The notes: a model not told the origin generated them from the sequence alone. Positions 27,313 through 37,378 are shown, counted from the stretch's first letter. The stretch is DNA of 64,000 bases from Niallia circulans (GCF_003726095.1 NZ_CP026031.1:1612001-1676000), one strand, 5' to 3'. Translations and numbers: made by a program.

Positions 27313-27339
27313 TACGTAATCATAGATAAAAAAGTTTCA
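27313..27339 (-). promoter_or_regulatory. ECF sigma-type promoter of terD-terC
   Basis: Minus strand TGAAAC (27339-27334), 17 bases starting with TTTTTTATC, CGTA (27316-27313). Same -35 plus T-run as the promoter at 20694-20719, spacing one base longer. Confidence 0.6.
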
Positions 27340-27349
27340 ATTTTCCTTT

Positions 27350-27946
27350 TTAGCTCATCCACTTTGGCGGAGTATTTTTATCCCAGTAAATTTCTCCAAG
27401 TGCATAATGAGTTTGGAATTGATCATGATACGTGTGGTAATGGAAGTTAAAATAATAACCTTCCTGTGGGGGACGATCCCTTCTTACATGAAATCGGATA
27501 ATATCCTCGTTATCTCTCGTAATATGAAATATCCGTTCACTTGTACCTGCAGCAGGAAATTCAGTTACTGTTAAATAACTTAACTCTTCTTCTGGAAAAA
27601 TATGCGTTACTTCATTAATTGCTTTTTCCATATTTGGAAGAACAACTAAACGAAATTCATCTTCAATTACTGGTTTAATTTTTGGCCCGAATTTTAAATA
27701 GCTTTGTGCTTCTGCTTCCTTCATCATTTTGCTGATAAAATCTTCTCTTGAGAAATTCCCCTCAGTACTATCAACAAATATCGCTTCATCTTCGATACTT
27801 TCTCTAGCAAATGGTACTTCTCGCTCATCAATTGGTTTCTTATCATTATTATTATTATTTAAAAAGGTTGCTGGTGATGGTGAAACAAGACCAAACGTTA
27901 AAATAGAAACAAATACGACCAGGCTTTTACGAAGCCAATTAGGCAT
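27350..27946 (-). CDS. ypjP: YpjP-like secreted protein
   Basis: 198 residues with a signal or anchor sequence (LRKSLVVFVSILTFGLVSPSPA) and a conserved YpjP domain, including FHVRRDRPPQEGYYFNFHYHTYHD and a Trp-rich end. In Bacillus subtilis ypjP lies close to thyA; here the Ter island separates them. Function unknown. Runs with ypiP and brxA in the same direction. Confidence 0.8.
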   Translation of the reverse strand: MPNWLRKSLVVFVSILTFGLVSPSPATFLNNNNNDKKPIDEREVPFARESIEDEAIFVDSTEGNFSREDFISKMMKEAEAQSYLKFGPKIKPVIEDEFRLVVLPNMEKAINEVTHIFPEEELSYLTVTEFPAAGTSERIFHITRDNEDIIRFHVRRDRPPQEGYYFNFHYHTYHDQFQTHYALGEIYWDKNTPPKWMS

Positions 27947-28081
27947 TTATTACACCTCGCTTTCCGCATCCTGATGTTATTATAAATCGAAAAAATATTT
28001 ATAGATTAAGTATATATTATTTACTATCTAATCTTCTACTATTATCCTTATCATTGAGGCTATTTTTTTATCATTTTTTTA

Positions 28082-28858
28082 TCATTCTTTTTTCAACCAG
28101 ATTCCGTAATGAAATTTTGCTGTTTTTCGCTTTACCTGTTCAAATTGAAATCGGTTAAATCTGCTGCTCCTAAAATGATCTTTCCAAACGACTCTTTCTT
28201 TCGCCACTCGCTTTGCTTGATTGATTAATTCTACAGACACTTCTTCATAATGTGCTAGTTGTTTTAACGGGTTGATTCCAGCAGATGAAATAGTTTCCTC
28301 AAACATAGGATCAAAATATACGCAATCAATACTATTGTCTTCTTTTCGAGCAAGTGCTTCTAATGCGTTAATATGCTTGACTGTAACTCTTCGCATTGCT
28401 TCATCGATAGCAGGATTACTTGTCTCCCATTCTTTCAAACCTGTCTTAACAAGAAATGCTATCACTTGATTCGCTTCTAATCCTTCTACGTTTCCACTAC
28501 TGCCCACCACATAACTTGCAACAATGCTATCAGAAGCAAGACCTAAAGTACAATCTAAAAAACTTTTTCCCTTTGCTAAATTTGTCGCAACAATAAAAGG
28601 ATCATTTTCCTTATTCATCAGCCTTTTTATTCGAAAGACTGCTGAATTCGGATGAAAAAAGAAAGGCTCCTCTGTATTTAATGAACAGAATTCAAATCTA
28701 TTTTTTCCAATTATCAGAATATCTGATTGATATTGCTCTTTTAAGTGTTGAATAGATACTTTTTCTCTCCTGACATATCTGCAGTTGAAGTCTTTGGCAA
28801 TTCTATCTGCGAGAATTTGCATATCCTTATTTGTCCTACCGGCAGTTGTTACAATCAT
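28082..28858 (-). CDS. ypiP: class I SAM-dependent methyltransferase (YpiP-like)
   Basis: 258 residues from ATG 28858 (AGGAG ahead), matching the length of YpiP-type proteins (RsmJ-like family). SAM motif: FLDCTLGLASDSIVASYVVGSSG (about 118-140, key part DCTLGLASDS), then DCVYFDPMFEE as the acidic NPPY-like site. Probably methylates RNA; RsmJ modifies 16S rRNA G1516 in E. coli. Target here is inferred only. Confidence 0.8.
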   Translation of the reverse strand: MIVTTAGRTNKDMQILADRIAKDFNCRYVRREKVSIQHLKEQYQSDILIIGKNRFEFCSLNTEEPFFFHPNSAVFRIKRLMNKENDPFIVATNLAKGKSFLDCTLGLASDSIVASYVVGSSGNVEGLEANQVIAFLVKTGLKEWETSNPAIDEAMRRVTVKHINALEALARKEDNSIDCVYFDPMFEETISSAGINPLKQLAHYEEVSVELINQAKRVAKERVVWKDHFRSSRFNRFQFEQVKRKTAKFHYGIWLKKE

Positions 28859-29038
28859 ATTTTTTCTCCTACTTCTATGTAATACTATATTCAATGCGAA
28901 TCATGTTAAAATTAGGTCTTCATTATAAAATAGATAATTTTAAATTATCTATCGACGAATATAAATCCTATACAAAAAGAACTAAAAAAGAAAGTCCATG
29001 AGAAAAAGGTAACCCTTTATTCTCATGAACCAAATTTT

Positions 29039-29473
29039 TTAGCAATATTGTTCAAAAGCTGATACAAGATTTTCCATAATTGCTTCCATTGAATTTCCTT
29101 CAATATCATAGCGATGAATAAAATGAACAACTTTATTATCTTTAATTAATGCCATGGACGGAGAAGAAGGCTCAATATCCCCGAAGAATTCGCGCATTTT
29201 TGCTGTTGCCTCTTTATCTTGGCCAGCGAATACTGTTACTAGTTGATCTGGCTTTTTTTCAGATGCAAGCACTGCCTGAGTTGCCGCTGGTCTTGCTAAA
29301 CCTGCAGCACATCCACAAACAGAATTAACAACTACTAACGATGTACCTTTGTTTGTTTCAATAAATTGCTCCACTGCGTCTTCTGTCAGTAATTCTTCAA
29401 AGCCTGCTTGGGTTAATTCTGCTCTCATCGGTTTTACTACTTGTTTCATATACTCATCATATGCCATTGACAT
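29039..29473 (-). CDS. brxA: bacilliredoxin BrxA (YphP)
   Basis: 144 residues from ATG 29473 (GGAGGGA ahead), exactly the YphP length. Thioredoxin-like fold with active-site CGC (VVNSVCGCAAGLARP). It removes bacillithiol from S-bacillithiolated proteins after oxidative stress, which implies that the organism uses bacillithiol. Position next to ypiP and ypjP agrees with Bacillus subtilis. Confidence 0.94.
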   Translation of the reverse strand: MSMAYDEYMKQVVKPMRAELTQAGFEELLTEDAVEQFIETNKGTSLVVVNSVCGCAAGLARPAATQAVLASEKKPDQLVTVFAGQDKEATAKMREFFGDIEPSSPSMALIKDNKVVHFIHRYDIEGNSMEAIMENLVSAFEQYC

Positions 29474-29570
29474 AAGTAATCCCTCCATTATATACGTATA
29501 TTCTATTCCTAAATATACATTAGAAATGTTTTTCGTACAATCTTTAGCATTAGGAAAATATAGTTACAGC

Positions 29571-30692
29571 TTATTTTCGCGCTTCGGTCATTTGTTTCCA
29601 AACAGAACCTTTTGCTTCTTCCCCTAGTTCAATTCGTTCAATAGCTAGTTTTATTTGTAAGCTCACTTCAAATTCTGGATCGTCCTCATGAGCCTTAAGC
29701 GCAGCCAATGCTCGCTCATCTCCAACTTCATACAAGAACATAGCGGCTCTCCATCGAACAATCTTGCTTTTATCATCTAATGCATGGATCATTTCTTCCA
29801 TTGCTTCGGGAAACCCTAAATCGGATAAGCAATCTCCTGCAGTGCGCCGCACCGTTACCGTTTTATCCTTTAGTGCCTTATATAAGGAAGGAAGAACAGC
29901 TGTATCTTCAATCATTCCAAGATAGACAGTCGCAAGTCTGCGAATAGATGGTTTTTCATCATCTAGTGCTTTCGTTAGCACAGGGATATCATCTACTGTA
30001 GGATCTTCGCTTTGTTCTAGCTTTTGATATCTAACTTTCCAATCTTGATTCTCTAAATCTGCAAATGACAGCTTTGTTCGCACTCGTACCTGTTTATCAT
30101 TTGCTTCTGTTTGCGGATTTTTTGCATGCTCAATAATCGCATTAATTCGCTCTTGTGGGTATGCAGCAACAAGTTCTTCCACCATTACATGCCCAATTTC
30201 CTCAAATTCACCGTAGCGCACACCGAAATCTTTCCATTTACGTGTCATTACTACATTATCTTCAGGTGTACGAACTTCCGATACAGCTTGAATAAAGGTG
30301 TCAGGTAAACCGAATCTTCTTTCTTCATTGCCATCCGATAATTTAATTTGCATAGGAATACCTTTATACATTTGAACTTGAACATTTATCTCCCCATAAT
30401 GCTCATTTATCTCTTTTGACACCTCTGTAGCCTCGTCCTCCCCAAAGACATTCCGCACTTTTGAAAGTAATTCTTTCCAATCATAGCGGGCATTTCTTTC
30501 AACCGCTAGGAAATCAGCTACATGGTAAACCCCTTTAATCCCTTCAATGGAAAGGATATTTTGAATTAATTCAGGTGCTTCCGCTGAATTATCAAGCTTA
30601 TAATTATTACTTTTTCCCATTGGCAGCTCTTGATCTAAATTAATTTTCATCGTATTAGGACTTGGTGTTGGTTCTATAGAAATAATTCTCAT
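29571..30692 (-). CDS. cvfC: conserved virulence factor C family protein (NifU-N plus HEAT repeats)
   Basis: 373 residues. N-terminal Nfu/NifU-N domain (about 1-85: IEPTPSPNTMKINLDQELP, GVYHVADFLAVERN), then a linker region, then HEAT-like helical repeats (about 220-360: KPSIRRLATVYLGMIED, VRRTAGDCLSDLGFPEA, VRWRAAMFLYEVGD). In Staphylococcus aureus CvfC affects virulence and cell-wall related traits. Possibly supports Fe-S assembly or protein interaction; exact role unknown. Follows yfmR with a 68-bp gap. Confidence 0.85.
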   Translation of the reverse strand: MRIISIEPTPSPNTMKINLDQELPMGKSNNYKLDNSAEAPELIQNILSIEGIKGVYHVADFLAVERNARYDWKELLSKVRNVFGEDEATEVSKEINEHYGEINVQVQMYKGIPMQIKLSDGNEERRFGLPDTFIQAVSEVRTPEDNVVMTRKWKDFGVRYGEFEEIGHVMVEELVAAYPQERINAIIEHAKNPQTEANDKQVRVRTKLSFADLENQDWKVRYQKLEQSEDPTVDDIPVLTKALDDEKPSIRRLATVYLGMIEDTAVLPSLYKALKDKTVTVRRTAGDCLSDLGFPEAMEEMIHALDDKSKIVRWRAAMFLYEVGDERALAALKAHEDDPEFEVSLQIKLAIERIELGEEAKGSVWKQMTEARK

Positions 30693-30759
30693 ATTCCATC
30701 CCCCTCTTTTTCAACATTTATCTTATCATGCTTGATGCTATATCGAAAATAAACAGCTT

Positions 30760-32646
30760 TTATGACTTATCAGCGATTTCAGATAAATAGCTCCAGCGTT
30801 CAATTAGGTGTTCTAATTGGTTATTTAATTGTTCTTGCTCGCTCATTAACTCAGCTGCTTTTTCGAAGTCACTGCCTGTCTCGGCTAATTCTGTTTCTAT
30901 AGTAGCTAATCTTACTTCGACTTTTTCGATATCCTCATCAATGGTTGCCCATTCCCTTTGTTCATTATAGCTTAGTCTTACTTTTTTCTCCTTTGGTTCC
31001 TTTTTAGGAAGTGGTATTTCTGTTTTCTCTTTTATTTGTTGTTCTTCTTTTCTCTCCACCTCTAAATATTCGCTGTAATTGCCATAATAGGTGTCGATAA
31101 TACCATTTCCTTTTAAAATCAACAGCTGTTCAGCAACCTTATCAAGAAAATAGCGATCATGGGATACGGTAATAACCACGCCGTTAAAATCTTCTAAATA
31201 ATCTTCCAGAACCATTAATGTTTGTGTATCTAAATCATTTGTCGGCTCATCTAATAAGAGTACATTTGGTTCTCCCATTAGTATTTTCAACAAATAAAGT
31301 CTTCTTCTTTCCCCACCAGATAGCTTTCCAATAATCGTTCCATGGGTATGAAGAGGGAATAAGAATCTTTCCAGCATTTGGGCAGCTGTAATGACTTTTC
31401 CATCAGAGGCTTCTATTACTTCAGCCGTTTCTTTTAGATATTCAATCATTCTTTTAGATGTATCCATATCTTCATTTTCTTGCGTATAGTAAGCCACTTT
31501 TACTGTTTGCCCAATGATTCTTTCGCCAGAATCGAGGGATGCCTTGCCTGCTAAAATATTTAAGAAGGTCGATTTACCAGTCCCATTTTTTCCTATTATT
31601 CCAATTCTATCCCCTGGTTTTACAAGCAAATTATAATTATTTAAGATTATTTTATCATGGAAACGCTTGTTTGCCCCCACCAATTCAAAGACTTGCTTGC
31701 CTAATCGACTTCCTTTCAAGGAGATATCTAATTTATCTTTAGCTTTAACATTAGCTAATTTATCATCTAATGCGTCAAAGCGCTGAATTCTGGCTTTTTG
31801 TTTAGTAGAACGCGCTTTTGCCCCTCTTCTAATCCATTCTAATTCTCTTCTAAATAAATTCTTTTGCTTATCAAGAGTAGCTGCTTCATTTTCTTCCCTG
31901 ATAGCTTTCGCCTGTAAAAAGTCACCGTAATTGCCTTTATAGCTATACAAATTGCCCCCATCTAATTCAAACATTCTGTTTGTGACACGATCTAAGAAAT
32001 AGCGGTCATGTGTTACTAATAAAAGTGCTCCTGTGTATCTGCTTAAATAATCTTCCAGCCATTTAACTGCCTCAAAATCAAGATGATTTGTCGGTTCATC
32101 TAAAATAAGCAAATCTGGTTCTTGAATCAGAACTTGTGCTAAAGCAACCCGTTTTTTTTGCCCACCTGACAATTCACCAATCTTCTTATTAAAATTAGTA
32201 ATTCCTAACTTCATTAACACCGTCTTTGCATTTGTATGAACTTCCCAGCCATTTAAAGCATCCATTCTTTTTTGTAAATCAAATAATTTTTCATGAAGCT
32301 TATTGTCCTCTGGATCATGGTTGATTTCCATTAACATTGCTTCATAATCTTTAACTAATGCTAAGACCGGTGCATCACCAGCATATACTTGGTTTAATAC
32401 GGTAAGATCTGGATTTAATTCTGGGCTTTGGGCAGAATAGGCGAAACGAAAATCCTTCGGTGCTATGATATCTCCTTCGTCTGGAATATCTATTCCAGCA
32501 ACTATTTTTAATAAGGATGATTTCCCAGTTCCATTGATGCCGATTAAACCTACCCGTTCTTTTTCACTTATTGAAAAAGAGATGTTTTCAAATAACTTTT
32601 TCTCTCCATATGTCTTTGTTACATTTTCAATTGAAATACTCTTCAT
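30760..32646 (-). CDS. yfmR: ABC-F family ATPase (YfmR-like)
   Basis: 628 residues, two ABC cassettes in one chain and no membrane part. Walker A GINGTGKSS and GKNGTGKST, signatures LSGGQKKRV and LSGGERRRL, Walker B LLILDEPTNHLD and VLLLDEPTNDLD, and a C-terminal coiled coil (about 560-625). YfmR rescues ribosomes stalled at difficult motifs such as polyproline together with EF-P. Start is put at ATG 32646 by family alignment; ATG 32655 is possible. It overlaps the HD gene by about 20 bp. Confidence 0.88.
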   Translation of the reverse strand: MKSISIENVTKTYGEKKLFENISFSISEKERVGLIGINGTGKSSLLKIVAGIDIPDEGDIIAPKDFRFAYSAQSPELNPDLTVLNQVYAGDAPVLALVKDYEAMLMEINHDPEDNKLHEKLFDLQKRMDALNGWEVHTNAKTVLMKLGITNFNKKIGELSGGQKKRVALAQVLIQEPDLLILDEPTNHLDFEAVKWLEDYLSRYTGALLLVTHDRYFLDRVTNRMFELDGGNLYSYKGNYGDFLQAKAIREENEAATLDKQKNLFRRELEWIRRGAKARSTKQKARIQRFDALDDKLANVKAKDKLDISLKGSRLGKQVFELVGANKRFHDKIILNNYNLLVKPGDRIGIIGKNGTGKSTFLNILAGKASLDSGERIIGQTVKVAYYTQENEDMDTSKRMIEYLKETAEVIEASDGKVITAAQMLERFLFPLHTHGTIIGKLSGGERRRLYLLKILMGEPNVLLLDEPTNDLDTQTLMVLEDYLEDFNGVVITVSHDRYFLDKVAEQLLILKGNGIIDTYYGNYSEYLEVERKEEQQIKEKTEIPLPKKEPKEKKVRLSYNEQREWATIDEDIEKVEVRLATIETELAETGSDFEKAAELMSEQEQLNNQLEHLIERWSYLSEIADKS

Positions 32647-33283
32647 TTTGTACATTCCATTCTTTATAAAATTCTTTTAGAAAGCTTTCCATAAATTGAT
32701 GCCTTTCCACTGCCATTTTTTTAGCACTTTCAGTATGTAAAAGGTCTTTAATTTTCAATAGTTTTTCATAGAAATGGTGAATAGAAGAGGAGTTGTTTTT
32801 TCGATATTCTTCTTCTGTCATCTTTTCCCTTATTGCACTATGTGGATCATAAATAGGACTTCCTATACTTCCTCCATAAGCAAATGTACGAGCAATGCCA
32901 AGTGCTCCAATCGCATCTAATCGATCAGCATCTTGGACTATTTTTGCCTCCAGACTTTTGGGAGTTATCCCATTTCCTCCTTTAAAGCCAACTGTTTCGA
33001 TGATAGCTTTAATCTGTTCCTTCTCTTGATTCTCAATTGGAATCTGCATTAGTATATTTGCTAATCTTCGTTGCCCTTCGCTTTTGGATTTATTTAATTT
33101 TTCATCTGAAATGTCATGCAATAACGCAGACAGTTCTATGATATGAGAATACTCAATTCCTTCTTTTTCTGATAGTAATAAGGCTATTTTACGTACTCTA
33201 TCTACATGATACCAATCGTGACCACTAGCATCATTCTCCATCTCTTGCTCTATTATATTTTCTACTTTCGTAATAAGCTTCAT
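32627..33283 (-). CDS. HD-domain hydrolase (YedJ-like)
   Basis: 218 residues. HD superfamily motifs: H...HD...D with WYHVDRVRKIALLLS, ALLHDISDEKL and KIVQDADRLDAIGALGIARTFAYGG, typical of YedJ/phosphohydrolases. Acts probably on a phosphorylated nucleotide or related ester with a divalent metal. Its end overlaps yfmR, so they are co-transcribed. Substrate unknown. Confidence 0.86.
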   Translation of the reverse strand: MKLITKVENIIEQEMENDASGHDWYHVDRVRKIALLLSEKEGIEYSHIIELSALLHDISDEKLNKSKSEGQRRLANILMQIPIENQEKEQIKAIIETVGFKGGNGITPKSLEAKIVQDADRLDAIGALGIARTFAYGGSIGSPIYDPHSAIREKMTEEEYRKNNSSSIHHFYEKLLKIKDLLHTESAKKMAVERHQFMESFLKEFYKEWNVQNEEYFN

Positions 33284-33370
33284 TTATTCTCACATCCAGC
33301 AATCTATTATGTCCATATTGTATCATGAAAAGTAGTTTTTCGAATATGAAAGAACAATCAATATAATTAC

Positions 33371-33412
33371 GAAAGCCGGAGTAGAAAATTCAATCATTCT
33401 ACTCCGGCTTTC
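33371..33412 (-). terminator. terminator of the amidohydrolase operon
   Basis: Perfect 16-bp stem GAAAGCCGGAGTAGAA/TTCTACTCCGGCTTTC, 10-nt loop, between the HD gene start and the amidohydrolase stop. Confidence 0.75.
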
Positions 33413-33429
33413 GTTTCATTATTCATTTC

Positions 33430-34290
33430 CTATTTTTTACTTAAAAAGGGCTTTATTTTTGGAAATACCTTTAATGCTGTTCGATAAAATACGTCTTCAT
33501 GGTAAGTTTCTGGAATGAGCTTTTTTATAAACTCTATATATGGTTCAAATGGGGCTAGCGGCCAATCTGTCCCAAAAAGCAATTTATCATATGATTGGGC
33601 AAAAACTAATGCATGGCGTAAATGATCGAGAAAAATCCCTTCATGTGCTTCTTCCAGTTCTTTTTTTGTTCCAACGATTAAACCAGATAAATCGGCATAT
33701 ACATTCGAATTTTTATAAATAATTTCCGCACCAGTCAATGTCCAAGGATCACCGAAATGTGCCATCATAAAATTCACATTACGATGTTTCACAGCCACTT
33801 CATCAATTGCAAGAGGATGACTATATTTTAAGTATCCTCTTTCAGAGTATGTATCTCCAGTATGGAACACAACTGGTAATTGATACTTTTCTGCTAGTCG
33901 ATAAACAGGTTCATATACCTCATCATAGGCATAAAAAGGGTAGTAGCCTAAATAAATTTTTATTCCCACAACATGTGGCTTTTGAATCTCCTGCTCTAAT
34001 CGTTCTTGTGCCGATAAATCCATATCATATGGATTTATCCCAGCACAGCAGACGACATTGTCTGGAACCAATAAGTCCAAATCTAATCCCATTGGGGTCT
34101 GGGCCTTATAATCAGGAAAGCCCATCTCTGGCGTTTCTGTAACCCCCATCCCAATCGCAAGGACAATATCAGCCTTCCTCATCTCTTCTTTCAAACCTTT
34201 ATAACTATAATCTACAAAGGAAAGATCTCGAGCTGTCTCTTTAAACGATCCAATATTTGAGTAGTGTATATGGGCATCAATTATTTTCAT
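33430..34290 (-). CDS. amidohydrolase family (metal-dependent TIM barrel) protein
   Basis: 286 residues, amidohydrolase_2 type: IIDAHIHYS at the start (HxH metal motif), PVVFHTGDTY and NVNFMMAHFGDPW for the later His residues, and LLFGTDWPLAPFEPY with the final catalytic Asp. Members are decarboxylases or lactonases/amidases; this one cannot be assigned a substrate. Its start overlaps by 14 bp the stop of the large GNAT-fusion gene just upstream, so the two act as one unit. Confidence 0.85.
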   Translation of the reverse strand: MKIIDAHIHYSNIGSFKETARDLSFVDYSYKGLKEEMRKADIVLAIGMGVTETPEMGFPDYKAQTPMGLDLDLLVPDNVVCCAGINPYDMDLSAQERLEQEIQKPHVVGIKIYLGYYPFYAYDEVYEPVYRLAEKYQLPVVFHTGDTYSERGYLKYSHPLAIDEVAVKHRNVNFMMAHFGDPWTLTGAEIIYKNSNVYADLSGLIVGTKKELEEAHEGIFLDHLRHALVFAQSYDKLLFGTDWPLAPFEPYIEFIKKLIPETYHEDVFYRTALKVFPKIKPFLSKK

Positions 34291-37200
34291 CTACGTATTC
34301 CCTTTCTGAAAATGCTATTTGCCTTACCTTATTAACTAAAGAAGACTGTAATTCCCCCTCGGTAAACAGAAGATAGGTTGGTTCTGTAAATAAGCGGTTC
34401 TCTGTTCTTCTGCACTTAGCATAGGAAATCAACTGTATCACATCTTTATTACTATAGAAATCTATACCTTTTGATTTATCACTTGCAATATAATAACACT
34501 TTTCTTGCTCTAGCGATAAATAGGAATGACCCTTTATATTAACTTCTTGCTCTTCTGAAGCAACCATATATTGTTTTGTACTAACCTTGTTATCCTGAAT
34601 ATGGAGTACAGCTTTTTCCTCCTCATTGCAAGTGATAAATAGGTTTGTATGCCATTCTTCTTCTGCCATACGTCTGCCTGCATCATCAATTATTTCTACA
34701 AATGTAATGAGCAAAGGAATGCCTGGCATTGTAAGGAAATATTGTTCATACTTTAACCCATTCCATTTCTCATGATGCCTTATCGTTGTTACCAGCTTCA
34801 CACCAGTCCATTCGTTATGATGGATATCTTTTAAACTAGTAAATGCACAAGCTGTCTCTTCCTTTAAGACAGAAAATACATTTAAATCTGGCGGACCATT
34901 TTTAATGCCCCCACACCACGGATTCCACCAACTTTTTGCGATAGGTTTAGGAAATGCATGATCCAACCATTCTTTCCCATTTACTACTAAAGAATAGACG
35001 CCTGGATAGTAATCAGGAGAAGCTTTAAAAGATATTATTCCATTCGAAACATGGTATATGGTAACTCCTTCTTCTATTATCACTTCTGTTGTCATGTTCT
35101 TACTACTTGGTACAAAAAGTAAATCTTCGGTATCTATTATTTTTGTCGGCAAAGAAATGGTTGTTTTCACTGTGTTTAGCCCTAATTGAAGATCCCTTTG
35201 AGGCTGAATTTGGTAGACTTCGGATGCTTCCGTATCAATTCTCTGTGAATCTCCTTGTCTTTCATTCATTGTTATGGTCATTTCACCTTGTATTGCTTGA
35301 TTACTATAATTCTTTATTCGTACTTTTAAGTCATTATCTCTATCTATAATAAGATTTTCCTCATTAAATTCAACTTTAAATCCTGAGATAACAGTACTTG
35401 CGTGCTCTTTCTGTAGCCCTTCTGCTGCTAACTCCCATTGCTGCCAATTACGATAGGCACCGATATTCACTCTAAGAGGCGAAAAAGCAACGGATTCATT
35501 TTTTCCGAGCATGCGTGTGGATTCTATATGCACCTTCCAATTATCCATTTTAACGCGGGCTTCTTTAGCCCATGCAACACCGAATGGGCTAGAATTTGGA
35601 GAAGAAAAATACCAATTCCCCGTTATATCCTTAGAATTTAATTCAAAAGGTTGTACGAGGTTCCATTCATTAAAGGAAACAACTTCCCCATTTAAAGGGA
35701 AATAGAGATTCTGCCATATGTCAAAAAAAGTTTCCTGTACACTTATTTCTTTTTCTTCCAAACTATTATTAGCAATGGTTATCCAACGTTTAATCAACCC
35801 TTCCGCAAAGAGCTGATTTGTTAACATAATATCTAGATATGGAAAAGCATTAGACTTAAAGAATAGTTCCAGTTTAATACTGTTTCCAGTTTTTTCAGTA
35901 CGAACTTCATATGGCTTTTGTTTAGACAGCTCATTAGAATAAGGCTTTCCAATAGACGGTGCAAACAGAGCAAAGTCTGTATGAGCAATTTCTGTCGTAA
36001 GATCCATTTTGCTTACGGTAAGTTGATGTGGACCGTTATAAACCTGCCAACTCTTTTCTTGTTCTACTACAAACTGTTCACCAATCCCTTTGAAGGCAAG
36101 CGCAATTTCCTTTTCAAACGTTAAAATTCCCTGCTCATTCTCCACAATTTCTCCGATGATTTTTTCTTTAAAACTACCACAACTCTTCACTTGAACCGGA
36201 ATGCGAATCCACTTTTTCGCTTTTTTAGCCAGATCGAAAGAATACTTATCCCCTTCAAAATGTAAGCGGTCATTTTTAGGAATGGTGAAATATCCATAAA
36301 TATCTTTTTCTAAATTATTTCTAATCTCTAAATCTAAGTATGTGTTCATTCCTTTCGCTAAAATGGCCTCTATTTCCTTTCCCTCAATCGAAATAGGTGC
36401 TTGTGGGAAAACCCCCAGTTGTAAGCCTGTTTCTAGTCCATTGATTCTAACTGCAACCTTTAATGCCGGAAAGGTTTTTCCATTTACAGGTTCTTCTCCT
36501 TTTTCAATCACAAAAGAAGAAGAAATCGTTATTTCTTGATTACCCTTTATCTCTTGTGATCTTTGAAAACTGCATTGAATTCTGTCCTGATTATCTGCCA
36601 ATACTTCTAAAGAAATTGGGCTTGCTGTTTTATTTTTTATCTTTAAATAGACCTTATGCTCTATTTCTTCTATGCATTTATGATTATCCATTGTTAATTC
36701 AATCTGAAAATCCTTAGTTTCCAAAGAGCAGATTCCTCTACTTGTTTTTTCAAATTTTACAACAATCGTCTCTGTTTCTTTTTGCCACACATATTCATAA
36801 TGTGTAAAGCCTCTTTCAAACACCCCATCTGGCTTTATTTCAAGATTTCTTTTTAAATCTGCATACCAATCCATGTTTTTTAAATAACTATTTATTACTG
36901 CGTCATTTCGAACTGTTGGGATAAAATTCATTAGATGTGTATATTGGTCGTTATCCTCCCAAAAGAAACCGCAGCGTTTATATAATGGAACTGCCTTAAG
37001 ATTACCTGCCCAAGTATATAAATCCAGTCTTGGCCATTTTAATTCTGTCGCTGCATTGAGTGCATGGAGCAAAAGCAGCTTACCAATTTTCTTGCCATGA
37101 TAATCTGGACGAACATTTAATAAAGGAACATACAAGGCTCCTGCATCTTCTTTATAAACAGAAAAACCACAGTACCCTACTACTTCTTCTCCTATAACAG

Positions 37201-37378
37201 CTAAGAAGGTATCGATATTATCTGAGCTTTGCTGTTGATCGCGTACTTGTTCTTCTGTTTTTCCTGTTCCTCCCCATGAATCTTTACTTTTTGTCCACAT
37301 GTCGGCCACTTTACCAGCAAGATCATCATGATAGCTTACTATTTTAATTTCCTCTAAACCCTTGATTGTCTTTTCCAC
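34277..37378 (-). CDS. large GNAT N-acetyltransferase fusion protein, 1033 residues
   Basis: GTG start at 37378 after AGAGGG. Residues about 10-160 form a GNAT domain (VIGEEVVGYCGFSVYKEDAG, LLNVRPDYHGKKIGKLLLLHAL with the acetyl-CoA loop, LYKRCGFFWE). The remaining 870 residues are beta-rich, with several NEW1/CARDB-like sandwich repeats and a region near the C-terminus (GVYSLVVNGKEWLDH, SWWNPWCGGI) that resembles galactose-mutarotase/glycosidase-like folds. No signal peptide, so cytoplasmic. Operon partner: an amidohydrolase. A function in modification or breakdown of a sugar- or amine-containing compound is only a guess. Confidence 0.72.
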   Translation of the reverse strand: MEKTIKGLEEIKIVSYHDDLAGKVADMWTKSKDSWGGTGKTEEQVRDQQQSSDNIDTFLAVIGEEVVGYCGFSVYKEDAGALYVPLLNVRPDYHGKKIGKLLLLHALNAATELKWPRLDLYTWAGNLKAVPLYKRCGFFWEDNDQYTHLMNFIPTVRNDAVINSYLKNMDWYADLKRNLEIKPDGVFERGFTHYEYVWQKETETIVVKFEKTSRGICSLETKDFQIELTMDNHKCIEEIEHKVYLKIKNKTASPISLEVLADNQDRIQCSFQRSQEIKGNQEITISSSFVIEKGEEPVNGKTFPALKVAVRINGLETGLQLGVFPQAPISIEGKEIEAILAKGMNTYLDLEIRNNLEKDIYGYFTIPKNDRLHFEGDKYSFDLAKKAKKWIRIPVQVKSCGSFKEKIIGEIVENEQGILTFEKEIALAFKGIGEQFVVEQEKSWQVYNGPHQLTVSKMDLTTEIAHTDFALFAPSIGKPYSNELSKQKPYEVRTEKTGNSIKLELFFKSNAFPYLDIMLTNQLFAEGLIKRWITIANNSLEEKEISVQETFFDIWQNLYFPLNGEVVSFNEWNLVQPFELNSKDITGNWYFSSPNSSPFGVAWAKEARVKMDNWKVHIESTRMLGKNESVAFSPLRVNIGAYRNWQQWELAAEGLQKEHASTVISGFKVEFNEENLIIDRDNDLKVRIKNYSNQAIQGEMTITMNERQGDSQRIDTEASEVYQIQPQRDLQLGLNTVKTTISLPTKIIDTEDLLFVPSSKNMTTEVIIEEGVTIYHVSNGIISFKASPDYYPGVYSLVVNGKEWLDHAFPKPIAKSWWNPWCGGIKNGPPDLNVFSVLKEETACAFTSLKDIHHNEWTGVKLVTTIRHHEKWNGLKYEQYFLTMPGIPLLITFVEIIDDAGRRMAEEEWHTNLFITCNEEEKAVLHIQDNKVSTKQYMVASEEQEVNIKGHSYLSLEQEKCYYIASDKSKGIDFYSNKDVIQLISYAKCRRTENRLFTEPTYLLFTEGELQSSLVNKVRQIAFSEREYVDENN

